Positions 39,156 to 52,300 of a stretch of DNA of 64,000 bases are shown piece after piece. Position 1 is the stretch's first letter. Every line of letters begins with the position of its first letter. Both the position numbers and the translations under genes were made by a program. The notes below the pieces were generated by a model that worked only from the letters and a program-made list of their open reading frames with translations, ran no database searches and was not told the DNA's origin. This DNA comes from Nautilus pompilius (lineage: Eukaryota; Mollusca; Cephalopoda; Nautilida; Nautilidae): assembly GCA_018389105.1 (NCBI GenBank), contig JACATO010002730.1:682001-746000 (forward strand), in the 5' to 3' direction.

Positions 39156-39277
39156 GATCCGATTCTATCCGCGGGATTGTCAACTCAGCAGCGCGACTAA
39201 ACAGAGTTGTGATTCTGACTAATGCGCTGATTTGGGCGACCTTCCTTACGCCGTATGGATGTTTCTACATCTTCTAA
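39156..39277 (+). CDS. Lachesin/IgLON-like protein, last coding exon (GPI signal)
   Basis: Acceptor GTTTTAG at 39155. With the GC donor the frame reads G-SDSIRGIVNSAARLNR and then a hydrophobic tail, VVILTNALIWATFLTPYG, ending in CFYIF and a stop at 39275-39277. A small-residue region (NSAA or GSDS) about 10-25 residues before a C-terminal hydrophobic run with nothing after it is the layout of a GPI-attachment signal, as known for lachesins and IgLONs. A single-pass membrane anchor with no cytoplasmic tail is the alternative. The other two frames of this exon close early. Confidence 0.8.
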
Positions 39278-39580
39278 ACGTAATCATCTTGATGCACGCT
39301 GCACATTTCAAAAAAAAAACAAAAAACGACAAACAACCTGTTAATAGCTTTCCAAGGTTGTCAAAGAGCGAAACCAGTATCGCCTTTTACCAGGTGATGT
39401 TCTCTACGTTTACTGAATGCTCGTCACCAGCAAAGTCACTTATATGAATCACAGCGGGAAAAAATGACCATGGAACGTTGAACCAAACTGGTCAATTGTA
39501 AAAAAGCCTAATTTCCAGTTTTTTTAAAAAAAAAAAAGCATATCTGTGAAAAAAATAAACACAAATAAATAAAAGCAACG
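39278..39580 (+). other. Probable 3' UTR with polyadenylation signals
   Basis: Follows the stop codon. AATAAA hexamers lie at 39554, 39564 and 39568, so a transcript end near 39580-39600 is plausible. The exact cleavage site cannot be read from sequence. A 71-codon frame at 39232-39447 is out of frame with the gene. Confidence 0.45.
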
Positions 39581-39914
39581 ACATATATTTGCGTTGCTTA
39601 TGATATGTGTTGATGTAAGCATTTTTCACCAAAAAACCCACAAAAACATCTGACGGTATGCATGTGCCAATATAAATTCAAATGTATCAACAAACTCTTA
39701 CCGGAATCATCATATATAGTTTTTTCTGATAGAAACAGTGAATAACTGCAGTTAATCGATATCTTAGTTTAAATACCTGATTACCTTTATGTATTAGTTG
39801 CTGACAAAGTGCCTTTGCCAAGACTCCCATTATCATGCGGGCTAGCAAGACACAATCTGACGCCTGAGTTAATTATATCAAAGACAGTTTTAACAGTGTA
39901 TTTATCAAAAGAAA

Positions 39915-39950
<36 letters not shown>

Positions 39951-42022
39951 TGTTGTAGTTGTTTCATGTAAATGACGATTCCTGGTTGTGTTTATGGAAA
40001 TATTAAGATACACGTATTTTCCCAGTATAAACGCTTATTCCATACATAGTTGAGATTTGTAAGATGTGTGTAAAACATTTAAAGATAATCCAAGTGTCTG
40101 TTGTCTGAACAGTGTCGATTACCTTGTCGCTTTTAATACGCTGGCTACCAGTTCACCCTGTATGGTATTTATAGCAGATATGCATTTTAACGGTTGTTGT
40201 CAGTGTGAGCAGCAGATTTTAGTTTGTAAAATACCATGCAAAAAAGTTAAAACTGGTGTAAAGAAATTGTGATAATTGACAAAATGTTTGCATTTGGCTT
40301 TAGTTAATCAAGTAAGATTTATAACTATTCAGCTTAACAGTCGCACAGCAGCCAATATGGTCAATAGTTGAAATGACATTTTGATTCTGTACATATTTAT
40401 GTTAAGCAACAATTCTTGCAACAAAAACTTTAGCCATAAAGCAAAGATTTAATTCATTACGAATATGTATCGCTAAAATAGTTTTTAACGAATAAAAAGA
40501 AACTGAAGGAAACCTTTTAAAATATTTTCGTTGGAATGAAGTAAATTGGTGTTCATAAATGAATAATTTGTAAATACAGGCGATTGAGTCAATTTGAATA
40601 TTTCATCGATTTCATTACTACGAAAAATGCTTAATGCGAAGGAAGTTGTATCGAATAATAATAAACCAGACAAAATTAAATTAGATTTAAATGGTTTGCA
40701 CATTAAAAATATACTAACAATGAATAAAAAGGAAACAATGATCTCATTTCTCCAATCTCTTAAATTTATAAAAATAAGTATTTGAGGATCAAAAGGCTCG
40801 ATAAAAATTTTTAAATGGTTAAATTAATTGTTCAACTCATTGATTTCAAATATAGATTATTCTTTAAAATAATTATTATTCTGTTTTTTTTTTGCTTTAT
40901 TTAGCTTAGTTTTTTTTAAAAAATATTTCTTGTTTAGGTAAAATCTTTCTCGAAATAATTTGCTTTCCTATGTATGCACATTTAGAAACACGAAAGAAAA
41001 ACCAACAACAGCAGGTTACCATGTCAAATGAGATTGAGTTAATTCGATACTCTCGGTTGTCTTACCGCGCAGATGCTAAATGACTTAAATAACCATCTCT
41101 TTCAGAGGTCTGGAGCACGATGATTGACGTAGTATATAGTAACTACTGCTATCTTGTAGTAAAAATTTACACAATTTACCGTAACCGTATACGACCGTCT
41201 GTGTAAACTCTTCTTTCTTTTTTTTCTGTAGATATTTGTAATGACAAACTGATTCTTTCATTTTGTTTTAAAAAATATAATAAAACATTTGTTTTTACTT
41301 CATCTGAAATTTTAAAAAAGTTTCTTCTCTTTCTCTTTTACTCTGATTATTTTCAATTGTCTAAGAAGTGCTGCTGTCATAACTGAGGAATTCTGTCCGC
41401 CATTGCCCCTCCGCACCGGAATGGAATCCATAGTAATTTTGTCACAACAGGAAATTGCTAAAAAAAAGCAGAGGGTTGTTGTTGTTTTTTACCTTTCTCA
41501 TGTATCAGAATTTAAGTTTAAATTTTTAGTTTAGTAATTTAGAGTTAGGTTGTCGTAACGGGTGAAGCTAGGCTCTCCATGGAACAAAAATTAACATAAA
41601 TATAATTCTTAAATTGAACAATACTTTTACTATTAACTTAATTTCTTTGTAAATTTCTTTCGCATAAAAACATTTCTAGAAAGATATCTCGTAACCATGC
41701 TTTAATTCCAAATAATGTATAATTATAACCATTGATATTAATAACTGCAGACCACCGAAAACGTTTGTTCTTGTTATAAACCTGGACCCGTACAGCTGCC
41801 ATTGAGAAACAAATACTCAGCTATCAACCTGATTTACCTTTCTAAATCTAATCGTTTGCATCAAAATTACTACCAATTAAAATATCTATTGAATACTATG
41901 GAAATGATTAATATTTTTCTTAATTTGATATATATAGACTACTTACCTATTTTAAAATGCGAATATTGGTTGATAATGTTATGCCATTTTACAATCAAAA
42001 TAATTTTAATAGGATAACTGCC
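39581..42022. other. Intergenic AT-rich sequence
   Basis: Downstream of the Ig gene. It has an AT dinucleotide run at 39917-39945. Frames at 40066-40272, 40485-40703 and 41802-42017 show no recognisable domain. Confidence 0.5.
39917..39945. repeat. (AT)n microsatellite
   Basis: Alternating TA/AT run of about 29 bp. Confidence 0.9.
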
Positions 42023-42115
42023 CCTTCTTCTTCTTCTTCTTCTTCTTCTTCTCTTCTTCTTCTTCTTCTTCTTCTTATTATTATTATTATTATTATATTA
42101 TTATTATTATTATTA

Positions 42116-42155
<40 letters not shown>

Positions 42156-42172
42156 TTATTATTATTATTATA

Positions 42173-42235
<63 letters not shown>

Positions 42236-42236
42236 T
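42023..42236. repeat. Compound (TTC)n-(TTA)n microsatellite
   Basis: TTC units to about 42074 pass directly into TTA/ATT units to 42236. The 93-codon Ser/Leu/Ile/Tyr frame over it is a repeat artefact. Confidence 0.96.
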
Positions 42237-42714
42237 AGGTGGAGATATTGCCAAAAAATGAATAAAAACATTCTTTCAAACAATTCAATTTAAAAGATTC
42301 TCACTCATGAATCACTCTTTTAAATGTAATTTATGCTAGTTTTGCAAAACATTCTGAAAACAATTAATAGGAAACAAATTAATGGAATAAACTCAGTTAA
42401 AACAACATTAGATCGATATTTTATAGGTAAAATAAGAAAAATTTTCAGATTAATTAAAGTTTTAATCAAGCCAATAAGAATGTATATTCAAGATATTTTT
42501 GCAATGCATAGCAATATTTTTTCTAGGTGAGCCCTGTCATGACAATCGAGGTTTAAAAATATTTCAGTGAAATTTTTAATGGGATGATGTGGGTATTAAT
42601 CTTGGAGATCAAGAAAATTACCCAGGTACAGTTGAGGGGGTTCCTGAGTATTGATCCAAGCCAGTCAAGGGTTACTTGCAGAACGTCCACCATATGTATT
42701 TTGAATGCCCTAAC

Positions 42715-42865
42715 AGAACTCTTCAATTTTAGATGTAGGAAGAAATGGGAATACCCAGCTGGTAAAGAAGAAGAAGAGCGATAATAAACCATGCCAGGTT
42801 GATACGCGAAAGAAACGCTTAGAATAAAAATCAGTAGTCTACCACAAACCAGCATCCATGCATTA
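42715..42865 (-). repeat. Dispersed repeat of unknown family, copy B
   Basis: Minus-strand relative of 36375-36550 (AACCTGGCATGGTTTAT, then TCGCTCTTCTTCTTC). It lies in a 109-codon minus-strand frame (42553-42882) that reads LDWLGSILRNPLNC further on. The element may extend to about 42590. Family unknown. Confidence 0.45.
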
Positions 42866-42869
42866 TTCA

Positions 42870-45241
42870 AAATTATTAACAAAAAGCATCTTCATCTGTT
42901 TATACTGAGCATTATAAAACAACAAGTCTTTAGATGGAATTTACTTGACATTTAGTATATTTGATTTTTGATGTTGCAAAGCTGAATTTAAAACGACATT
43001 TACCACCTTAAAACTGTTTTTCATCATATTCATTTATCTTTTAAACAACTTATAAATACATAAAAAACTTTCATATTGATGCGCAATATTTGTCTGTTTT
43101 CATGTTTAGCAGAAATATTTTTGCTGCTTTTTATCTTTTAAGTAAACAAAATTAGTTATCTAATGATATCATATAAATCCACAAATGAATTTGTTGTTTT
43201 ACATTCTATTTCTTGTAATTCAGAAGTGTGTATTTAAATTATCATCTAATATTGATTATTTATAAATATACTTACTTAACAGTTCGACGTTGACTTGCTT
43301 ATTATGATTTGAGACAGATATGGTAGAAAGTAATATACTAACGAAAATCGTTTTAAGAACGATGCCTTTTCTAGCTAACATTTAAAATTCCACTGCTTTA
43401 ATTAAACTGTTTGATATATGACCTAATTTATAACTAGTTAACCATTTCTACACATATAAAATTATTCAGAATCTAAATGATCTCTTGCAGTATCTGTCCG
43501 TTTTAATGAAACGAATAAACAAAGAGAAATGTATATATAGAAGCAAACCGACTATTACATTATTAACCTCCTTTATACCAGTTGGACCGCATTTGCACCT
43601 CTTTATTAGAACCTTTTCGAAATCCGTATTGCTCCAATCCCATATGTTTTGGCTAACTACTATGTTGAGTAAATACACAGCCAGTTCAACGCAGATATTA
43701 GTGAATATGGACTCGATTGAAATATACCCCTGGTACTGTAATTAAAGTAAAAGGTGACGTGGTGAGCGGAAGGTTAAAAGTTCTGTTACATTAGTACGAG
43801 TATACCGTGTGTTCAAACTTAAAGTAACAGTTTATTAAGTACAAATTAGTTGTTTCATTTTTTTAAGTTTGACTTGAACCGAAATTTGAGATGGGATTTT
43901 AACCCTTCAAAATCTGGATAAGCCGTTTTGCAAAATATGCTGCTATTGTGAACAGTTGACAGACATTTTAATCATTTTACAGCAAATACATTCGTTTAAT
44001 AACACTTTAAAAATCTGAAATAAAACAATTTAATAAATACAATACTGTCTTTTAAACAAAACAAGAAATGAATTAAATGATTCTTTCATGAGATGTTTCA
44101 TAAACCGCATTTATTTTAATTAATTAATTAGTTTAATGTGCATGAATGTAACTACAAAATATCAACAAAAGCATTAATAAAAATGTACTAATAAAAATTA
44201 TATGCAAGCGAAAGCAAACATCAGTGGCTTAGTTGATGGGCATAACATTAAAAAATGTCATTTGAATAAATATTTGCTGCTAGAGAATGAAAACAAATAA
44301 ATTAATCTTTAAAAAAATCTAGTAATAAAATTTTGAGCATATTTTTTGGTTTTAATCAGTATTTGTAATTTCGGTTTATAAACAAGAGAATTATAGTAAA
44401 AATAAAATTTTCACGGCTGGTAAGATAAAAAAAACAACTTAAAACTTTGGCTAAAGTAAAAAAAAAACAGTAAAAAAACTTTGCCATCCAAGTCTTTATT
44501 ATTTTTCGCAAATATTCTCTTCATTTATGAATTTTTAAAGAGTAATTTTCAAATACTGAAATTGTGCATTCCCATGGTCCATTCTGATTTTTAGCATAAT
44601 TATTTGTTTATATTTTCACTCAGTTAAAAATATTTCAAAATAACCTTTGTTTCTAGCTGCTTTTTACTTTTATTCATTGTAGTGTTGATGACGGGTGACT
44701 ATAACATACAGAATTTGTTTAGTCTTTTTATAACGTATGCTCTTCTTAGGAAACATAATACCTAAGGATAGCAGAGATCAAATGAATTTCCGGAAAGAGA
44801 TACTAAATTCTCTTTACTTGTTTGTTTGAAGGTTACTGTACATCAAAATATGAACATATAGAGTGAAACGGTCTTAAAAATGTAAATTCCAAATATGCTT
44901 AAATAAAAATGAGAGTGAATGCAGTATAAAATCAAACTAAAAGCAGTCCTAGCCTTAAAACGTAAAATAATTTAACATTTGTGAGTAAATTTAACTAGAA
45001 AATGTGCAGATTTTGACAATTTAAATTTAAATAAAAATCACATAAAAAATAACAAACTGTAAAATAAATTTTACTAATTTATTCTGATATCGATGCTAGT
45101 CTTGAAAAACCATGTTGTGTAGAAACAGAAGTATATATAATTATAATGTGTACAGTGCTAATGGTATTTTAAAATCATATTTTGTGCAAGTACTTAAAAT
45201 ATATATTATCTAAGCAAAGTCGTCCTACAAATGTACCATAG
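42870..45241. other. Intergenic AT-rich sequence
   Basis: No gene recognised. Overlapping opposite-strand frames at 43466-43745 look like chance. A lone TACCGTGTGTTCAAACTTAAA at about 43802 may be a single transposon end. Confidence 0.45.
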
Positions 45242-46356
45242 ATCCCAGTGTATAAGCCGAGAATTAGGTCCGAATTTTAGACCTTCAGTTTAGGAGTCGG
45301 CTTACACAAAGGTTATCATGTGTGACGCTTAAGAATGTTTATTTAAATACAATACAATATGATCGAATTCTAGACCAATCCCAGCATACGACAGACACCG
45401 TCAACGCCCGTTCCAAAAAGAGAAAAACATACAGGTTACCTTGTTTCCATTCATTTCACAGGCAGGGCGAAGCAAACGATTTTCTCGTCCCAGGCTTTCA
45501 GAAAAATAGGTTCGTTTCATAAGATTTTTATGATGAATAGGGCTTTTATGCATTCAAGGACCTGCTTCTCGCTACAACACTGTTATTGGATTCAATGGCA
45601 GACTTCATTACTTTAATCTTGTAGGCGAAGGCGTATCTCATTCGTTTTGCTAGTTGTTTAGACATAGTAATCTTTGGGTTCAGATTTTAATTGTAATTTG
45701 AATATTTCTGTATTTTTGCGAGGGACTTTTATCTAAAACAGGGCAGATATTAAGTTACTTAAGAAACAATTTGCATTCTCACTGAATAAAAAATATACCT
45801 TCGAGTATGTTTCAGTACCTGAATTAGTGTCAACGAGCGAGGTATATTTTAGTATTATCGTAAACTGTACACTCCGGCCACAGCTTATCAAAGACGTAAG
45901 TCACTTCTGCGGTCGCAGTGAAAGGCGTATAAGAATTAATTACATGTCGATTGCTTGAACAACAAATGCATGGATAGTTACTCACCAAGTATTCTCTTGT
46001 CTGTATAGTTTGGTACACTTGAAATGCAAGGTTTGAGTATAAAATCCACAATGACACGATACATGAGGCTCTGTTTCCATGCAATGCTACAAACATGACG
46101 TATCTAAATACATATAGTAAGCATGTTAGAGCTCTGTATGGTTGTAATAAAATGAAAAGAGATAATTGTGCAGAAAAATATGCATTTCTCTGCTATGTCG
46201 ACTACCATATGGCCCTTTCCTAGAAATAAATAGGGCCTACTATGTTTATTATCAGAAGAAAATACATCGGTCATTTTACTCTTCAAGAAGAGAGTCGGCT
46301 TATATACACATGTAATATACGAAAATCACATTTTATAATGAAAGTAGGTCTGGGAT
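45242..46356 (-). mobile_element. Pogo/Tigger-like transposon relic
   Basis: The ends carry inverted copies of GTGTATAAGCCGA-type sequence (about 45248-45260 and 46293-46312) and of ATCCCAG (45242 and about 46350). A further GAGTCGGCTTACAC lies at about 45294. Near 45665-45530 the minus strand reads MSKQLAKRMRYAFAYKIKVM, then KSAIESNNSVVARSRSLNA. This resembles the N-terminal CENP-B-type helix-turn-helix of pogo-like transposases (RKSY-x-x-x-FKLKV...A...NN...A). The frame soon closes and no catalytic core was seen, so the copy is broken and largely deleted. Boundaries are approximate. Confidence 0.45.
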
Positions 46357-49300
46357 TATACTCGTAGTCGCATTATGCACCGACATCTACGGTGCATGTA
46401 AACCGCTTAATAAATATGCTTTATTGAAAATAAAATCAGTATGAAATTTTCCGCTGTGTGAGTATTCTTTTCAGTTAACAGGGAGACGATGATTCTGTTA
46501 AAGTGAACCAAGAATGCACATTGCAGAAAACCTGTCACATATATTATAATATTGAAAACGTTTTTTTGTTGTTGCAAAAAAGACAAATTACTATCTTCTT
46601 AGATACACCAAATACATACATCAAAGGTTATGTGTAATGTTTATTTTGTTAAATATTAACATAGTTGAAAACTACATTCGAGTATATTTCAGTGTTGGTA
46701 AATAAAATGCTCAACGTAAATAGTTTTATAATTAAAAATTCACTGACAAAAAATATTTCTTAAAATCTTAATGTCAAAGGTAACGATGAATATGCTTAAA
46801 TGTTTACCGAGACAGAAAAAATCTATTTCAATGATAACAACTATAACAGCTGATCATGTGAGCAAGTCAAATGCATTCTGCGTGTTGAAAAAATTAGTTA
46901 TAGCAAAGAATGTAATTTGTAGCTACTTCTATTACACAAATCAATAAATGGTTGGTTTTTAATCAGCTTATAAATGGAATCAATAATATAAAAACGGAAA
47001 ATTGCAAGGTAGAGCTATATTTAACGTGGTACTTTCAAATATATAAATTTTAAAATTTGCATTTTGAAAACTCGTTAAAATGATGTTGTTTTGTTTTGAT
47101 ATTACCGATACCGAGATATGGCTTTTATCATGGTTAGGCATAAATGTTTCTTACAACAATAATTTAGGTTTATGTCAGAATTTAAATTTTCCTTGCCAGA
47201 TAGTGAATGACTACAGAATGGTTAATAATTGAATGTTTTCTGAACAGACATTTCCATGAAAGAGTACTTGAGTTTGACTGTATCAAATGCTCTAGCATCA
47301 ACTACATGCCTTAAAAGTATTTTTATTTACAGATGATTTTCTATATTTGTATAATAATGCTTGATGCCATAGTTAGAATATTTGTAAGCCTAATAATTAT
47401 GAAGGAATTCAGAAAATTCAGATAAAATTAATGAAAATCGTGTTATTTTATCAAACGTGTATTCCCTGAAGACTTTGTAAAACACAATTTGATTAATATT
47501 TACTGAAAAATAAAGGAACCCTTTTTATGTAAGGTTTCTCAATGTGTAGCTATTTTATGGGATCAGAATATTTGCTAATGTTGAATTAATTTAAAAGTTC
47601 GCAGTTCTACAAAGATTTAGATATATACTTATCAAAAAATATTTGGATATTGTAATACACATTTACTAATTCATTGAGGATAAAAAAATTGTGTACAGTA
47701 ACAAATTAACTATGTAATTTTACATATTGAATTATGCCCAAAATCTGGATATTTTTAATGGATTTAATGACGCCATAATAATAACGAATACTCAAAAGGT
47801 ATATGTTCAATGTCACATGACCTTTAGTAGCATGTAGAGCCTTTTCTATCTTGGAACCACAGTACTGGACCTGCGTATCATATCGTTAGCAGACGTATGA
47901 TGTAGGTGGTGTTCCATTCCTGTCAAAAATTGACGGAGTTCTGGGATTAACTCAGGAATTTGGTCTCTTTTCTGTGGTTTTTAATGGTAACCTTAAACAT
48001 ATTTTCTTAGCTTTAGGTCGGGAAATAAGCAGGACACGGAAGCCGTTGGATATTTTTTCTTTGAAGGCGGTTTATGACTATTCTTTCATTATCGACAAAG
48101 AAGGTGAAATTACTACTAAATTACTGTGGCTTTACATAAGCATAGCAGTAGGTTTAATGACATCATTCAGGGAGAGATCGTCTATAGCAATTTTATCAAA
48201 CAGAATAATTTCTCTTGTGTGATCAGATGATGACAGCAACTCAAACTAGGTCACCGCCACCTCTAAAATAGTCTGTGGCCAACACGGTGCAGTCAGCATA
48301 ACTTCTGGTTGCTTCCAGCATGCATCCATAGCATGTTTAACTGTTATTACGTGTACATATTTAAAAATGAACGTATTATTCAGAGACTTACAATGGGTTG
48401 ATTTTAAACAAGGTAATATTACAAGCACACGTCCATTTGCGGTGGTTTCAAACGTGCATCGCTCTATCAAGCATCACTTTCATTTGTTCCCTGATCGTAA
48501 TGCAAAAAACGAAGTTACCCAGCCGGAGGTAATAAAAGAGAGAACGATAATATTCTGCCATACCTCTAAGATATACTTAAATGTTATTCTCTATGCACTT
48601 ACTATTTCTAGAATTCTACTTGGACGTTACTGTGTATCTGATTTTTGAGGAAAAAAAAATTTAACCATTCTCATCAATTAAAAATAGTAAACGGCTGATT
48701 TATTTGCAGACTTTGGTGGTGTTTGCAAGTTACCAAAAACAGACACTAAAATCGAAGTTTTTAAATATTTTTTTTATTCACACAAGAAGAAATTAATGTG
48801 TTTCTCAACTCATCTAAAACTTGTGCTGTTTTTTTTTATTTTAAACTATTATCCACGATGAAGCTTTGAACCAATTAAATGATAATTAAAATAAATTCAA
48901 CGAATAAGATTTACAACAAGTCAAAAAATCGCATTGCGAAAATAATATTATTGTCAGTTTTAAATAGCAGTCTGGTATCTATAAAATTTTAAATAAATTT
49001 CTCATACTGTAATTTAATTTTAATTTGCATGATGTCGAAGTTAGACAGAAAACAATCAATTTTAAATGATTTCTTAAAATTTAGAGAATAAATGCTTTAC
49101 TATGTAACATTTATCAACTAATATTCCAAATGATTTATTGAGTCTTTATTAAGATAATTTTAAAAAAGAAACATTTATTTCTAATTAAAAACATATTTTA
49201 CGGATAAATATTGATTGTCTCTATTGTACACTTATCAACACTAAACGAATGTGATTATAAGCGAAAAAACGACATTTCATTATGTTCTTTAATAAATGCT

Positions 49301-52300
49301 ACGAAGTACCAAAATACCATCTTCACATGATATTAAGTATGAAATATAATAAATATCATGAAAATTCAGTTTTCTGGCTCTTTAAGGGGGCCGCTTCTTC
49401 TCGGATAGATGTGTGCAAACTAAAAGTAGGCAATAATCTCGGAACACGGCATCATTACTTCAGACGTCTACATATAATATGAGCTCCGATTGCTTCCTAT
49501 GTCGTTTAGGATACCCTTATAATTCTACGGGAACATTTCCTGGTAAATGTTCACGAAGGTATTGGCAAAAAACAATCAAAACAACAAGAACAAAAGAGAT
49601 GTAGTACAAAATCTATCCAGTACTGCATCATAACATTATATATTTTCATTCATAGTTTTTGATTTAAGACAGTAGTAAACAAAATTATGCAATCATTGAC
49701 CCAGTGAAGATAAGTGAAGTCTACTTGTAGCACATCTAGATGCATAGAGTGACCTCTTCATGGTAGATATTTAGACATTAAAGACTTCCGTTTTAGTTCA
49801 ATGAATAAAATGTGAATTTTTTTACTTATTAAAGATAGGGATCATTTTAACTTAAATTAACCTTTCACTCTATAATACATTAATAAATAAGGGATTAGAA
49901 TGTTGGATTGGTTTATCGGATTTAGTCTATCGAAGGTTATTCCATAATAGTTTGATTTTGACGCCTTTTATTATAAGGATCCATAAAAATATATATTTGG
50001 TGTGGTGAAAACGAAGGGTGTAAGAATTTTATGTTATTACATTTAATACGTATTTTGTATAAATACTATATTAGTTCTCAATTAATACAGTACAAGATAA
50101 ACTAGGATATGCAAGTATTAATTCTAAAAATCTGATTGATATGTAAACAATTTTATTACATCCTTTTATGATAATCGCATACAAGAAAATACTCCACTCA
50201 AAGATGTTCATATCAAATTTGTAAACAAGTGAAGCTAAACCATGGCAAATATAAGTCTCCAAGATGATTTATGACTTTCTTCGCATTTTAATAATGAACT
50301 CTGCTCTTTTGTTTTCAATGAGTGAGTTAGGAAGTACGTCCACCTGTAAATCTGTTATCTCTATGACTTTGGTGTCGTCTAGAGATAGCCACTGACGTCC
50401 ATCTTACTACGCTTTCGCGCCTTATATATAATGCAAATTTCTGATTTGATAGGATAGCTTTTATCACATAAACATTGCAGAACAAACTATTCTCGTGCTT
50501 ATGGATTTTCTTTCACACACACGTGATTTGATTATGAAATAAATCAATTTTACAGATGGCTAGATATAAATAGAATTTTAAAATAAATAATATTTTCTCA
50601 TACCTGAAGAAAACTCGTAGAATAAATTTTTCTTTTTTTTCCTGAAGTTGTGATTTCAATTTTTGAAAAAAAGGTTGTGGAATAATTTAGTTATAATACT
50701 CGTAAACAACTGAAATTTATTACAAATTAAATATAGCGACATTAGTAATAAAATTCAAAGTGTAATCATTTAAAAAGCTCTGTTGATGGATAGAATGCAA
50801 AATTTCAAATGTAGTTTTCATACAAGGAATATTATTTTGACTAACGTACGACAATATCCAAACGTTTTGTATCACATTAAAAATAAAATATATATATTAA
50901 AATTATGTTCATAGCTTGACACTACACACTAGGCGGTTTCAAACTGATTTACTCTTGTTATTATTTATAGTCTTTTCGGAAATTGTGTATTTGTATCTTA
51001 GCTTTCAAATAGTCTCATTTTTCAGTTTTGATCATTTTGCCATTGAGAATTCAAAAACCTACAAATCTGAATATACTTCAGTAAACGAATATGATATTAT
51101 TATTATGCAAATTCTGCAAGTATACTTTGACTTTATCAATAAAATTTAGAAAATTTCATTTTGATGCAGAATATCTGGACATGGCTGTATTTTGAAACTT
51201 ATTTTGCATTGATTGAGTATTCTACTAAATATTGTAGATGATAATGTGTTAATTTTTAATTAAAATAATATTCCGTTTACATAAATCGTACAATAATTTC
51301 GTAATATAGCTGTAAAGAAACAATAACAGAAAATGACATTAGATAGATGATATTGCGTGGTGAGTGGAACATTTTTATCTTGTTTTAAATATTTTTTGCC
51401 AGTAGCATTTGAAATAATTTTAGATTAACTTGCAGCCAAAATTATAGACAATTTAGTGAGCTTGAACTGTTCATCAATGAGGGATTTTATTTAGGTAAGC
51501 GATAAATTAAGATGGTGGTAGAGCTGATAGGTTTCCATTCCAGATTCGGTACATTTTACATGCTGCACTTGACATCAGCTGGCAAATTTTTCCAGGCGCT
51601 GTCCTTTATTTGATGGAAATCTGCCAAAGCATGAAACCTTTCTTTTTCTTTCAGTAAAAAAAAGATTAAAAACTTTGTTAAGAGTCAATATTTAGGTGCC
51701 TAAGAAAGCTGAAAATTACTGTTTTTAACAAAATACCATAGGGTGTCCGTTAACATGTTATTGTCGTCATTCATATAGCATGAAACAGTATGCAGCTTTT
51801 TGGCTTTAGCAAATGACTACCCAACAGCACAACTCACATTTACCACTCAATAAAGCTAAGTAAACTTTATTATTACACGAATTTTAACCGAAATTTATAG
51901 ATAATATGGACTTTACACAAAACTACCAAAGACATAAAACACCCATTTTTGACAGAATTTCAGGTACCTTTAAATAACTGTTATCACTAACTTTATCTAA
52001 GGAATATCCTTTGTATTTTCGTTTACGTTTTAGCAGAAATAATAGAAATTTTGGATCATTAATTGAAAAAAAATATTATTGAATTCCTCAAACATGTACA
52101 ATGATGTTAGATAGAAAAACATGAATGATCTTGGAATAAAAATTTTGCTGTTGAATTGCATTTAAAGATACAAGATAAACAGGAAATAAAGATTAAATCT
52201 ATTGATTAAACTGGCAAATACGGTTAGAAAAAAAAAACAAATCTAAACAATTTTTAAAAATAAAGAATAGGACAGAAAGATCATGTTGGTTTTGGCATTT

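Noticed and set aside
39232-39447. 71-codon frame over the last exon and 3' UTR
   Set aside because: Out of frame with both splice options; chance frame.
51513-51550. Another tRNA-like SINE head (GGTGGTAGAGC ... GATTCGGTA)
   Set aside because: The box A-to-box B distance is much too short and no relative was found in the window.
51738-51760. AGGGTGTCCGTTAAC as an end of the 37476-type element
   Set aside because: Only about ten bases match and no inverted partner was found nearby.
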